Shown in pieces: positions 10,072-20,447 of a stretch of DNA of 64,000 nt. Origin of the DNA: Gautieria morchelliformis (Eukaryota > Basidiomycota > Agaricomycetes > Gomphales > Gomphaceae); NCBI GenBank assembly GCA_015179125.1, contig WHVA01000167.1, forward strand, positions 146,975 to 210,974, written 5' to 3'. The notes below the pieces were generated by a model, which saw only the letters and a list, made by a program, of their open reading frames with translations, had not been told where the DNA came from and made no database searches. A program made the position numbers and the translations under genes. The first letter of the stretch is position 1. The number at the start of each line of letters is the position of its first letter.

Positions 10072-12560
10072 CGTCACATTTTGTGCCGTTGTGGTGGTGA
10101 GTATTCGGGCCTCAAGTTAGGCAAGGAAATGGGAAATATATAGGCAACTTCAACCGCTGGTATCAAATTGTGAGTTTAACAACGCTATGAACCATATTAC
10201 AGTGCATCTCACCTGGAATATTTCCTTCTAGTGTGCAAAATGTAATGACTTCATTGCACATGGTCCTCCCACACCGCTGCACAAAGTGCCGGAAGATGTT
10301 CAGCTGGATTTTGCAATGCGGCAATCTGCACAGGCAAAGAATGACAAGGGCGAGTCCATTGTACTGACTTGTGTCCAACCTGGGTGTGAAACCAAGACCG
10401 GACGGCCTCGCATTGCAAATAGACTTTGCGAAAGGGTGCCTCGCTTGTGTTCACATTGCTGCAAGGCACTCGGTGGATGCAGAATCCACCCATTGGCTTC
10501 GGCTGACATTTCTGGGCTAAGCTTGCCGCACACACGCACCGCTGCTGGAAATGTTTCAGACATGGCAGGGAACACTTCAGTGGCATCTAAAGATGTCTCG
10601 GAATCACTACCACCCTCCGTAGGTGTGAAACAAACATATGCACGACCCCTTCCTCCTGGTTATGGCCGCGCCTTTGTTGCACATCACCACGCACGTGAGG
10701 CAAGGGCAGATGAGACATTCAAACGTCAGAAAGCCCAAAATGCATTAGCAAGAACAGCTACACTGGTTTTATGGGATGGTGTGCGTGATCTACGTAGTGT
10801 CCCCTTGGCATGATTCTTACTGTCGTACATGCAAGCTGGTGATGGAGGTCATCCGTGGATACATCGAGTGCAGACCCAGTCCCTCGGTCAGCTATGTCTC
10901 ACAGACCATCCAGAGATTATACAGCGCTTGGGTACTCGAGACGGCCACCTTATCTCCTTCTTCGAACCTCGCCATGTGCAATGGGTTTCACAGATAATTC
11001 AACTCCCTATAGCCGTCCCTACCAGCGGCCGAGTTCTCCTTCGCAAAGTTTCACTGTGCAACACTCAATGTCTGGGGCTGGAAGATGAAATTGGATGTGT
11101 GACTGACAAAGTTGCACTCACAGTAACTCACAAACGAACACGCTCATCAACTGACTCGTCCAATATATCACAGCCACAGGCCAAAGCAATCAAACTCACA
11201 GGGGAAGAGCCTACGAACGATGGTACCATACTGAACTCCACTCGGAATGCCACCATTCAGAAGCTGCCATTCACATATGTCTGTCAACATGTGACCGGCA
11301 TGACTATTATGCTTGACGTCGAACATCAAGTATCAGAGACTTTTAAAGGAGCGTTTCCAGGAACGGAATGGGTGCACTCAACATTTTACAAGACACGTGC
11401 TCTATACATCCAGGCTCGCGAGCAAGGTATTCTAGACAAGTTCATTGACAGCGGAGAGACACCTCAGGGTTGTTGGAGTGAGCTGCGAAAGAGGCTTGAT
11501 GCATCTCGCAATGGAGAGGCAGCTGCTGAGAACCAAGGCCAGGAAAATTTCACCCAGAAGGACAATTCCACTACTACGGTATATATCGCTGAGAAACATC
11601 ATGTTGGTTGGCCACCGTTTGCAGCAGATGATGATCAAGCTTTGTCTCATCCCAATGCGGTTAACATCAGCGTGTATTGGGACCCCAATATACATGGAAC
11701 CTGTCAAATTACGGTAGACAATGAGGTGATGGTCATTGGGTGTCATAAGGATGGACGGCAGGTGAGTGGGAGTATGGTTTTGGTGTTCAAAAGATACTCA
11801 TGGTGAAACGCTTGCCAGCTGGTCGCTCGAGAACAGGGACCGGCGTTATATTTCGCTAAGCGCTTCCTGCCTCATGACTCTCACTCACTGGACCATATGC
11901 TGCATGATGAGGCCATACTCCTCGGGACAACTAGTGTGTGGCTGAACCGTTTCAAGGAAAAGGCACAGGCAATAGGAGTCCAGTTAGCTGGTGTGTGGTT
12001 GCGGCATGGTGTTGTTTGTGTACTGACGTGGTCTGCGTAGACTGTACGGTTGTCGAAGGGTGCATTTGGCATGACAGGGCAACCCCAGTGTGGCGTGGTA
12101 TGCCCAGCCCTACCTCAGTGGGCGACTAGTACACACCAATTTCCCCATCGTTCCCTCTGCAACATGCACCCCTTTCGAGGACACGCTCAATGCCTTCGCT
12201 CATTACATAGTTGTGGAGCCTGGCCGCCATGAGATTGTTGTCGATGTCCAAGGTGCGTTCCAGTGTTGGTCTGATAGCGAAGACACGTACCGGTGGGCAT
12301 GAGACTCACCATGTGCACAGGTATGGACGACGGGGGACACATAAGCATTTTCGACTGCAAGCTTCACACTGAGTATGTAGCAGTCCCCGTAGTCGCTGTC
12401 AGGTGACTATGACCTGATTTCCGACTTCTTGGTTCAGCCACAGGTACAATCCCTCTAGCAGCGCAGTTCACGACAGTGGTGCGAAAGCCCTGGAGTTCTA
12501 TATCCGAGGCCATTTGTGTGGAAGGCGTTGCGGCGAGCTGGGGCTTGAGTCACTGTTCTG
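10072..12560 (+). pseudogene. Alpha-kinase-type protein with N-terminal cysteine-rich region
   Basis: This is a multi-exon gene on the plus strand inside the KDZ unit. Its N-terminus is cysteine-rich (CRCGG near 10,090, CAKCNDF near 10,237, then paired cysteines to about 10,490). A middle region follows with LVLWDG and GDGGHPW. The kinase-like part starts near 11,819 after a GTGAGT...CAG intron and shows GPALYFAKRF and WLNRFKEKAQAIGV. Near 12,190-12,260 comes TLNAFAHYIVVEPG with EIVVDVQGAF, matching the D-x-QG motif of alpha kinases. The end reads GAKALEFYIRGHLCGRRC (near 12,477), like the C-terminal zinc-binding CxxxC of eEF2K/MHCK alpha kinases. A TGA at 10,811-10,813 and other breaks make it a probable pseudogene. 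Alpha kinases are expanded in basidiomycetes; the substrate is unknown. Confidence 0.68.
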
Positions 12561-12832
12561 AGCCTGCACCATACTCACATTGGGTAGTATTCCCTTACTT
12601 CCTCATGTACATAGTATGCCCTCATATTCCAGAACAGAAGGCACACTCGCCATATGGATTGACATGTCACAATGTGTGATCTGCATCCGCCTGGGTGCCC
12701 ACCATCGACGTGTACTAACACATCGTCAACTTCCATGGGGCAGCTTGCCGCCTGCTTGCAGAACTCGACCATCCACCTCCGATCCGGACCTTTTCGTGCC
12801 ATGGCTTAACCTATGAAGACGTCGATTGCTCT

Positions 12833-13240
12833 TTGATCTGTGGCATGCTCCATAACCTCCCGACGATCCCAGCTCGAAACATAATTCAATCCCCACGAGA
12901 ACTCGGACAAGTTCTCCGTCAAGATTCCCTACCACTCTTACAGACTCTTACAGGGCATCTCAGAGCCCTCGGATATTTCTTTGGAACGCAGCGCCCACTG
13001 CAGTATTTGACCCTAACTGATCCCCCTACCTCCAGTGGGACTACTCCCAGGGAAACCCGGCTGATCTGTTCCCTCGAATCCATGCGGAGGCGTAATGCTG
13101 ACCTAAAGGGACTCGCAGTCAATTTACCGGCATGGAGTAATGAGGGATTCCTCTGCATCTGCGAGCGGTGGCCCGGTCTCAAGGAGTTAAGGATTCAGTG
13201 TACATCTGGGGCCGGGGTGGATGAGGTGTGTCTGCCATAG
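12833..13240 (+). pseudogene. LRR/F-box-like fragment
   Basis: This open stretch of about 135 codons ends at a TAG near 13,238. It has leucine-spaced segments such as LRALGYFF, LKGLAVNLPAWSNEG and CERWPGLKELRI. The pattern resembles the leucine-rich part of fungal F-box proteins, where lists of ranked LRR helices follow the F-box. No F-box is visible upstream, so this is only the repeat part. It lies inside the KDZ unit between the kinase-like gene and the P450 tail and reads in the same direction as the kinase. The family assignment rests on pattern alone. Confidence 0.4.
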
Positions 13241-13870
13241 TTTTCAGACAAGTGTGACATCTCACAGCCAGCAGTATTTCCGTATTTCCTTCGGTCCTTT
13301 CGACGCGAAAACAACTCCATCCCGCCTTCTATCTACGCCCCGCCCATGCGCGCGCCGTCCCACCGCACACAAACCCCACTCACCCTCGAGTCCGACATGA
13401 GCTCCAAGGGCGCCGGGCGCCAGTGCGGCAGTTGCACATCCCCACACACACTCGCACGCGTTCTTGCACATGTGCATCTCTGGTATGCCATCGTTTGAGC
13501 TGTGCGCACCACGTTCCAGCGCACCTCTCGAGCCTGCTTTCCAGGTCTCGACGCGATGTCATCGTTTGGGGAGCCTCGTTGTCGGGATCGGACCTTCACG
13601 AACAGCGGCGCATCAAGGTCCTACTTCTGTGTGCGCGCGCCCCACCTCAAGCCCGAGCACGGACCAACCCTCTGGCAGCTACCAGAGACATCCGTCTGGC
13701 CGCTATAGGACCTAAGAGGGAGGGTCATCGAGCTTCTATCAGCTCCTCTGAACATGTACAGACAACGCCGTCAGTGGGTTGAGATGCTAACGTGTCAGCA
13801 GCGCGACGTTCAGCAGTGGAACACGAAGCTGCATCGGGTGTGTGCTTTTCTTATTTCTTGATTATGGAAC

Positions 13871-14085
13871 AGGGGGATGACCTTCCAGCATCCAGATGGC
13901 GCTTCTCGTATGTTTTCCGCTGGGCTCGTGAAATTCTCTCTCTCATAACGATTCAGAACCATTGAAATACAGGCGATATTAATTGAGCTCCTTGAAAACT
14001 TCGAATTCTCGTCTTCTCCGGGTAATCCTGAAATTGTCAACACCTCGAAGCTGTCGGTGGTGCCCACGGTCTCTGTGAACGCCTC
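13871..14085 (+). pseudogene. Cytochrome P450 C-terminal fragment
   Basis: From 13,961 the plus strand reads IEIQAILIELLENFEFSS followed by PGNPEIV and a VVPTV segment. This is close to the end of many basidiomycete P450s after the heme-binding loop. Just before it the frame reads FSAGL...RF, where an intact P450 would have the FSAGxRxCxG heme loop. The cysteine is absent and a stop intervenes at the end of the first segment. No ExxR or PERF region is seen upstream, so only the last exon or so was carried here. It lies inside the KDZ unit, head to head with the end of the transposase gene. Confidence 0.5.
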
Positions 14086-16035
14086 GCCCATCAGCCTGTA
14101 CACCCATGGCTTCGGGCACAGGTGCGGCGACTCTGCGGGGAGGGCAAATTCGATGCTGAATGTGTATGGACTGCACTGCGCAGTCAGCTCTGACGTGAGT
14201 CGTCTCGTCGTGGGTGCCGACACTCGTCTTGATATTTCTTTTTTCAAGCCTCGGCAAGCCCGCCTCGCTAACTGGGTTTGGTCTCATGACGCAAAACAAC
14301 CCTCCTGAGGTCACGCTTTTCAACTCGTCGCAGTCGTTCCTCCCACTCAACGTGTGTAGTATTCCTCATCATACATCTACTGGTATTCTCCTGCTCACCT
14401 GCTGCGCTCCACTGCAGCGCTAGTTGGATCAGCTCAAGGTACGACCATGCCATACCAACCTCTCCCCTCTGTCTGACCCATGGCAGGCTCCCCTGCACCC
14501 ACCCGCCGCTTTCCATGCTCTTTTCCTTCTCCATTCGCTGGGAACAATGCCGCCCAAGGCACCCTCCATGGCTGATGTCCCTTGCGCTCCAGCTCCGCCA
14601 CAACGTGCCAGTTTCGTCTCTTAATCATCTCATCGAGGTAAAAATTGAAGCGGACTGCGGTCATCTCACGCACTATAGCCAGGAAACCCCCAAACCACAC
14701 ATTCATCTGTTCAGCAATCGATGAGTTGAAGATCCACTTGCCATCCTCGTACAATTCCGGGTATAATGCGGGATTGCAGTTCTCTTGACAAAAACCATCA
14801 GATTCTTTGTGCTTCAACTTGAAGTGAAACACATCGACGACCACCGCAGTGTCATCAAAGTGGCGGCACTGCGTGTGACGGATATGTTTTAATAGATTGC
14901 AGTTAGAATCGTAGAAAAAAACCTCTGGCATTGATTCTCGAGTTGGGAACGTGGCTAGCATGAACTCCTACTCAGCCAAAGGTCAGTAGGAGTTCACTGC
15001 ATCTGCAGAATAAAATGTACGTACCCGCACTGCAGATATCACTTCAGACCCAAAAAAAGTACCCCGTGAGATTATCACTCCACAGGGTCTAATCAGTAGC
15101 TGCTCATTGTGAGTCCGCCTGCGACCAAACTGAGCGTGGATCCTCCGATTCCCTTGCAGTGGCTTGGATTCACATGCCGGCCCTCCTACAAAGGGCCCCT
15201 GTGTCTCTTCACCCTCCACCTCTTGGAATCCCTCTTCTCCTTGGATGTCAAGTCCCACAGAGTCCGTAGTCACGCTGTGCAATGACGGCCCCTTCGCAAT
15301 CCTATTCCGAAGGTGGAAAAAGGCCTTCTGCTTCTGTTTGTAGACTTTCTCTAGAGAACGATGTGAACCTTGGTCGCAGGTTAGAAAGTGTTCAGCATGT
15401 GGCATGTCACAGCTTATTACAGCACACTTGGCCTGCCGGCCCAAATGAACAGGACAATACATGTCACGGTTGGTGTTGCCTATAGCGATATTACAGTCAT
15501 GAACTGCACATCAGGGATGCCCCATTGTGTTGCCATCGCTGACCGCGCCTTGAAGTTTCACTGGTGTGAAGTCAAAGATTAATGAGAGCTTGTCAAATAC
15601 TAGATGCCAAACCTACCCCAACCACCGTCAGGATTTCAGTACATGTGGCAACAAAGATCGCAAGCATGGTTGTAAAGTTCTTGCCCGAATCCTTCCATCG
15701 CTGCATTCCTCTCCTGCATGGCCCCTTCCAGACGAAGTCTTTGTGAACTCGCATCATGGATTAAAACCAGGCACTCTCCCTTCTCAGCCTTTTCAAGCAG
15801 CAATGAGAATAAGAAAAAGCCATCCAGTACATCGGCACTGTTCATGGACATGGACGAGGTCCAATCCGTAGGCAGAGTGAGCGATGGAGGGCCGCCATCA
15901 GGGTATGCACCTGGATTATTGGACTGGTGTGCATCGGCAGGTCCCAGTGCTTTATTGTAGACACGGGCACAGTTGGTGCTTGATACCCTGTCTCAAAACG
16001 GTCAATAGCATGCTACATAGCACTTGTCAAGCATA

Positions 16036-17484
16036 TGTTTTGGAACCCTTCAAGACTTTGGTGTTATTGCTAACACTTCAATCTATCAGAACATGTCGTT
16101 TACGAGACTCAAAGAATATTAAACAATGCTGCAGCACAACTCTGGAAATAATTTAATATTTGTACCTTGGTTGCAATCCGCGTAAAAACTAGTCCAAGTT
16201 AATACGGATGGAAGGCAATACATTTCTTAGCAGCACTGAACAATAAACTAAAAGAATGTAGGTTCAAGGACACTATCGGGGTCCAAGCGTATTCCAAAAT
16301 ATAAAGGAATGTACTTAGCAGGCGAGTTTATAAATGGACTGCCCTGATAATCTACCAGTGCACAGCAATAAAACAAGGGATGAACAAGTTTTAGAAGTGA
16401 CTTGTGAAAGTCTCTAATCAGGAAAATCGACTGATCAGATCGTCTCGGGTATTGGAGTGCGAATGGCAAGACTATCAATTGACAGACTCACTCTGTAGAA
16501 TTACACCCGGAGGATTAGTCTAGGTGGCTAAGCAGAAAAGTATCTACTTAACAAGGAATTAGACACTAAAGTAAGTGAATAACCCTAGCTGGGATTAGCA
16601 GCTTAGTAAGATGCAAGTCACACGAGGTCACGTGGATAGAAGATGTTAGATTGCTAGAATGATGATTCAAGGAGGTCAGAATGGCCTCCTTTTATATTGT
16701 AAAGTACACAGCATTACATAAAATGGGGTTCTTCTATCTATTAGGCGAGTGATGTCATAAGTAAATATTTGCACTGCTGAAACACACCCTCGTAACTATT
16801 GCGGCGTGTGTGTGCAAAGAAATTGGAAATAGATAGCCAATCACCTTCCTTGGTTTGCACAGCCTTACACAGCCTTTCACAGCCTTGCACTGCCCTGCAC
16901 AGCCCTACACAGCCGCTATGACATCAAGGGGCCTATTTGGTGTCGTAGCATTGCGTTTGGAGGATCCTTCATCCAATAGGCTTTATCAAACCTGCACCCT
17001 AGTTTTGGCTTTGTACATCTTTGTGTGACTTTGTATGCAGCCTTGCACAGCCATGGTTGCTATGATGCAAGTCATGTGCCAGCTGGGTTTGAATTGCACA
17101 GGCTTGTGTAAGCGGTAGAGGGCACATTCAGTCTCAGTGGCTGAGTTTGAGTGAGCCAAGGTACCGGAGTTGTAGGTGCTTGAGTGCCTGCAACTCCGAG
17201 TTTGCGGTTCATGGGAAACTCCGGTCGGAGTTTGAAACTGAGCGGCTGTGGCAGAGTTGTGGACGTGCGTGGGTTCATAACTCTGCCTGACAGGATAAGG
17301 AGTTTTTGAGCCAGGGAAGCCAAGTTAAATGGTGAAAAAACAAGAGGAAATTCAAGGAATATTTGAATAGAGTTCTCCCAACAATATCCACATGTATTAG
17401 CTACTATCAGCTGGGAAAACAGGGTTTTAAAGCGATTTTAATCCTTTTTTCGCGAGGCTTTTCATTAGCAACGGTTCCCACACA
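16036..17484 (-). repeat. Solo LTR, family B (copy B1)
   Basis: On the plus strand it runs from TGTTTTGGAACC to GGTTCCCACACA, 1449 bases, flanked by the duplication GCATA (16,031-16,035 and 17,485-17,489). TATA-like and A-rich signals (CAATATAAAAGG) read on the minus strand, which is probably its true orientation. It contains a CACAGCC-type minisatellite at 16,857-16,917. It split the KDZ transposase gene. No internal region is present, so this is the product of LTR-LTR recombination. Confidence 0.9.
16857..16917. repeat. CACAGCC minisatellite in LTR-B1
   Basis: About six units of a ten-base CACAGCCTTR-like repeat stand side by side. The same array, with a different unit count, occurs in LTR-B3 at about 35,810-35,875. 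Confidence 0.6.
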
Positions 17485-18452
17485 GCATACCAGGCAAAGC
17501 ACATCTCAGTCGCTTGTAGTTCTAACAACGCACTTTCAAAAAAGTGACGCTGGGATACCTGAACAACATCTGGCACACCATGGTAATATGTTCGCATGGA
17601 CGTTGCTTTAGACACTGAAAAATTGGGATGATAGCGGATGTGACAATCTGCGCAGAGGCTCTCATTGAGTAAGGCTTATTTCACTGCTATGAAACTGATG
17701 AGCCATACTGGGACAATATAAAGAATGACTAAATATAGGCAGAGCCCCCGATGCTTTGGTGAATAGAGTTGCATCATACAGAGATGGCTGGTGTAATGTC
17801 AGTGTGGTGTTGGTTTCCCGGTGATTTGGACAGCTTGGCTCAAGACAAACATGAGTGGGAGGATACATATCACGGTGACCTATTCCAGTCAGTGGCTGAG
17901 GGTGAAGTAATAGACGGTCTCACCAATCCCATGAAGGAGGCCATATTGGGGAAAAGCCCGTATGTCCTCAACAGTTGCTGCATCTTCTGACTCATTCCAT
18001 ACCTCTTCACATAATTGTTGCCAGAATTGAGCCACAGCAGGCCAGCCCCAGCCCAGTGCATCGCAGAGAAACGTGTGTACATGTAGAGGCAGTTCAGATG
18101 GTGGTGAACGGACATCTAACTGCTGGAATGAAATAGCGGGTTTGAGGAGGATGGCGAACCTGGCGAACCGCAGCGAGTCACGCAACGTAGACACTGTTCT
18201 GGGGGCTGATCCATTCGCTGCAGTGTGTCTCCCAGGCTGACCGTCTTCACCCGGCGGCCAGGCGTCACTTTGCCACCCAAACTCCTGAAAATACACAAAA
18301 CATAAAACATCCTTATTTCATAGATTGGCCCGTCTTACAAATGTAGATGAAAATGCTAGTACCTGACTGTCCGATCAAGGGGGTACTGTTTGTTCAGGCA
18401 CGGGTCTCCCCGAGTCTCTGAGAGACTGTCTCGCGCAGCGGAGCGTATGTCC

Positions 18453-18462
18453 TCTTACGGTT
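18453..18462. repeat. Right target-site repeat of the KDZ element
   Basis: This is an exact copy of TCTTACGGTT at 9739-9748, outside the right inverted end. Confidence 0.6.
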
Positions 18463-18742
18463 GGAGCTATTGGTCTAAATCTGACAGCTGTCAAATGTCA
18501 CTCATCTTAGAACTTTCGATTTAGGAATTTAGGACTACGGATAGTCATTCACTGCTCGGGCACCGTAATCGCCGTGCCCGTTGAATGCCTATACGTAATG
18601 TATTTAGCGCTGGCATGCATCTCTAGTAGATTACTGTGTTCTTTGTACTTTCATTTCCTTGTCTCGTTCCGAGTCCGCAATATAGTTTTCATGACTGTCG
18701 GGCTTGCAGCCTTCCGTCATGACGCCATTATTTTTCGCGTAC

Positions 18743-18750
18743 ATATAAAA
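18743..18750 (+). promoter_or_regulatory. TATA box of the small secreted-protein gene
   Basis: ATATAAAA lies 61 bases before the ATG at 18,811, in a promoter-like setting (CGCGTACATATAAAAGGCAG). The spacing fits a short 5' leader. Confidence 0.6.
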
Positions 18751-18810
18751 GGCAGAGAGTGTACCACAACTCGAACACCAATTCCAAGCCAGCTCTTCGC
18801 CGCTACCAAA

Positions 18811-19319
18811 ATGCAGTTCTCCACATCCATTCTCCCCATTCTTGCTGCTGTTGGCGTTGTCTGCGCTGTGGGGCCTATCGTCCCGCGGAGTGGTGGTAGT
18901 GGAGTGCCGGTAATACGAAAACCCTACATTTCATCACGGTACTCACCATGTCTCTCATTTTTTTGCCATTGCTGCAGCTTGTATCGGTTCAATACGGCCA
19001 GGATGCTATCATTTACAATGACGGGCAATGCGTCCCCTACCATGACCCGACTACTGGCCAGCCTCTAAACGGCGTCGATATCCTCCGAAGCGTCACATGC
19101 TCTCTTTTTACGTACGTCTCTCCTTTCCAGACCTCTTCTGTCTTTGATGCTTACTCATATTTCACCGCGTCCGCCAGGCATGAAGACTGCTCGGGGGGAC
19201 TCTCCGCCCCAGTCGTCGCTCCCCAAGGCCTGAAGTTGGGGCCGGAAGTCTTCATTGTGTTGGACTCGGTAATAGCAAGTGCCAGGTGTTTTTTAAACAC
19301 CGCCCTGCCGCCTATTTAA
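18811..19319 (+). CDS. Small secreted protein, unknown function
   Basis: Three exons are 18,811-18,909, 18,978-19,111 and 19,178-19,319. The introns are 68 and 66 bases long, with GTAATA...CAG and GTACGT...CAG borders. This gives 124 residues with no interruption. The first 20 residues are a clear signal peptide (MQFSTSILPILAAVGVV then CAV). The mature part is about 104 residues with four cysteines (in DGQC, VTC, EDC and SARC), enough for two disulfides. A TATA box lies 61 bases upstream. I do not recognise the family; small cysteine-containing secreted proteins of fungi include effectors and cell-surface proteins, but no motif decides this. It is the only ordinary-looking intact host gene in the window. 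An alternative splice at GGTAATAG near 19,268 would change the C-terminus. Confidence 0.65.
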
Positions 19320-20329
19320 CTGTATAGTTTGACGGGTTATCTTGGTCGTAGCCTACTAGATCGCGTAATAGTGTTTTCGTATCATTAGAACATCACACTC
19401 TTTAAATTTTGCTGCGTCTGCCCACTTCAAGACACAAAACGCCAGCTCGATCGATCAACGTTCAACCATATCGTACAACCGCGCGGTACATGCAACAGCC
19501 ATGCGTCTCCTAAGTATATGATACCTTTGGTAAGAACTAGTTGAGCATGACTGAGCAAGGAATCGACCTGTTCAAAGCTGCACTGCCTGCAACCCAAATT
19601 ATTATAATTTCCCTTGAACTTATGGACTGATTCAATTAATATACTGGTTCATCATGCATAAGGTAGAGGACAGCTACAGTTGCGGACAATCAAAGTCCAC
19701 CATTTTGATATCTCGTGATCGGAATTTGTTTTGGACAAACTGATTTTAGAATCGGATTCAGCGGGTCGAAATACGTCAGAAAACACATCTTTTATATTTT
19801 TCCTATAACTTTTGAAGGTGGCCAAATTTTTGAAAAATATGTATGCTAATTTGGGTTCAGAACAGCATCTAGGGACATAATTGCCCTGTTTTAACCATGC
19901 CATTGTTGTTTTTTCTTCCTGAATATATTTTGGTACACTCGGTCGTTGAGTATATTGTTGTGCACCTGGTGCACAATATTTGCATGGGCTGACTAAGCTC
20001 TGCAAAGTGGGTCTGGCATTGATCAGTTGACTTAGGTCGATTAGAAAATGATGTTGAATAGTTAGATCTTAGAGCTCATAAGCTTTCGCTTTCGGGGCAG
20101 TGTAGAGTAACCAATGTCAGCGAGCCATTGAAGAGGATACAGCTGTGTGAGTTGGGAGCCAGTAGAACAAAGGAGTTAATAGAGAGTATATGTTGGTAAG
20201 AATTATTAGCTTCGGCTGATTCCGGTGACGATGCAAATTATGAAATTATCATGTGAATTTACTAAGTATAACACGTCCACTTGTGCCCACCACACGCTCA
20301 TTGCAGGACTATGCTAACAATGCTACATA
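19320..20329. other. AT-rich stretch without a recognisable gene
   Basis: It is mostly AT-rich. An open frame of 117 codons on the minus strand (20,005-19,652) has no features I can place. Near 20,172 the phrase AGAGAGTATATGTT recurs at about 53,805, upstream of another Harbinger partner gene. The last 150 bases are therefore probably the promoter or end of the Harbinger-derived unit that starts at 20,330. Confidence 0.5.
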
Positions 20330-20447
20330 ATGGGCCCTATCCCTCCCTCGTCATTCTATGGTCGCCCTGCTGACACTGTGATAGATCCCATGCTTCTCAA
20401 GGACACCGCCAACCAATCATGGCCATCTAGCACCCCCACCTCGACTC

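Larger units (their letters stand above)
14434..18296 (-). pseudogene. KDZ transposase with CxC5 and CxC6 clusters
   Basis: Read on the minus strand. The N-terminal domain (18,296-17,889) has RDSLRFARFAILLKPAISF. The CxC5-type cluster (about 17,868-17,600) has PPTHVCLEPSCPNHR and LCADCHIRYHPNFSV. The RNase H-like part follows at 15,851-15,636 with DVLDGFFLFSLLL and GQELYNHACDLCC, then a CxC6-type cluster (15,540-15,380) with MYCPVHLG and CAVISC. The catalytic C-terminal part (15,130-14,434) has RRRTHNEQLLIRPCGVII, a VFFYDSNCNLLKHI segment with the acidic residue, and SSIAEQMNVWFGGF. Breaks include a TGA just before the CxC6 cluster and a frame change near 17,615. A solo LTR sits at a probable intron border. 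The family is known from fungi, where it is often linked to TET/JBP genes; none is seen here. Confidence 0.85.
9749..18452 (-). mobile_element. KDZ-type DNA transposon carrying host-like gene cargo
   Basis: The unit is edged by the direct repeat TCTTACGGTT (9739-9748 and 18,453-18,462). It has inverted ends sharing TCCGCTGCGCGAGAC (left near 9770, right near 18,430 in reverse), followed by GGAGACTC-type subterminal repeats. Inside is a KDZ transposase gene on the minus strand (14,434-18,296). On the plus strand are an alpha-kinase-like gene, an LRR/F-box-like fragment and a P450 tail. Total length is 8.7 kb, or about 7.25 kb without the solo LTR that later landed in the transposase gene. The transposase carries stops and frame changes, so this copy is probably dead. 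Confidence 0.72.

Noticed and set aside
13300-13800. Further host gene upstream of the P450 tail (several overlapping plus-strand frames)
   Set aside because: Frames switch every 60-100 codons without splice-like borders and show no P450 ExxR or PERF region.
9749-18452. A TET/JBP oxygenase gene expected beside KDZ transposases
   Set aside because: No HxD...H motif or TET-like frame was found on either strand of the unit.
19652-20005. 117-codon minus-strand frame in AT-rich DNA
   Set aside because: Low-complexity composition, no recognisable motif, no second copy in the window.
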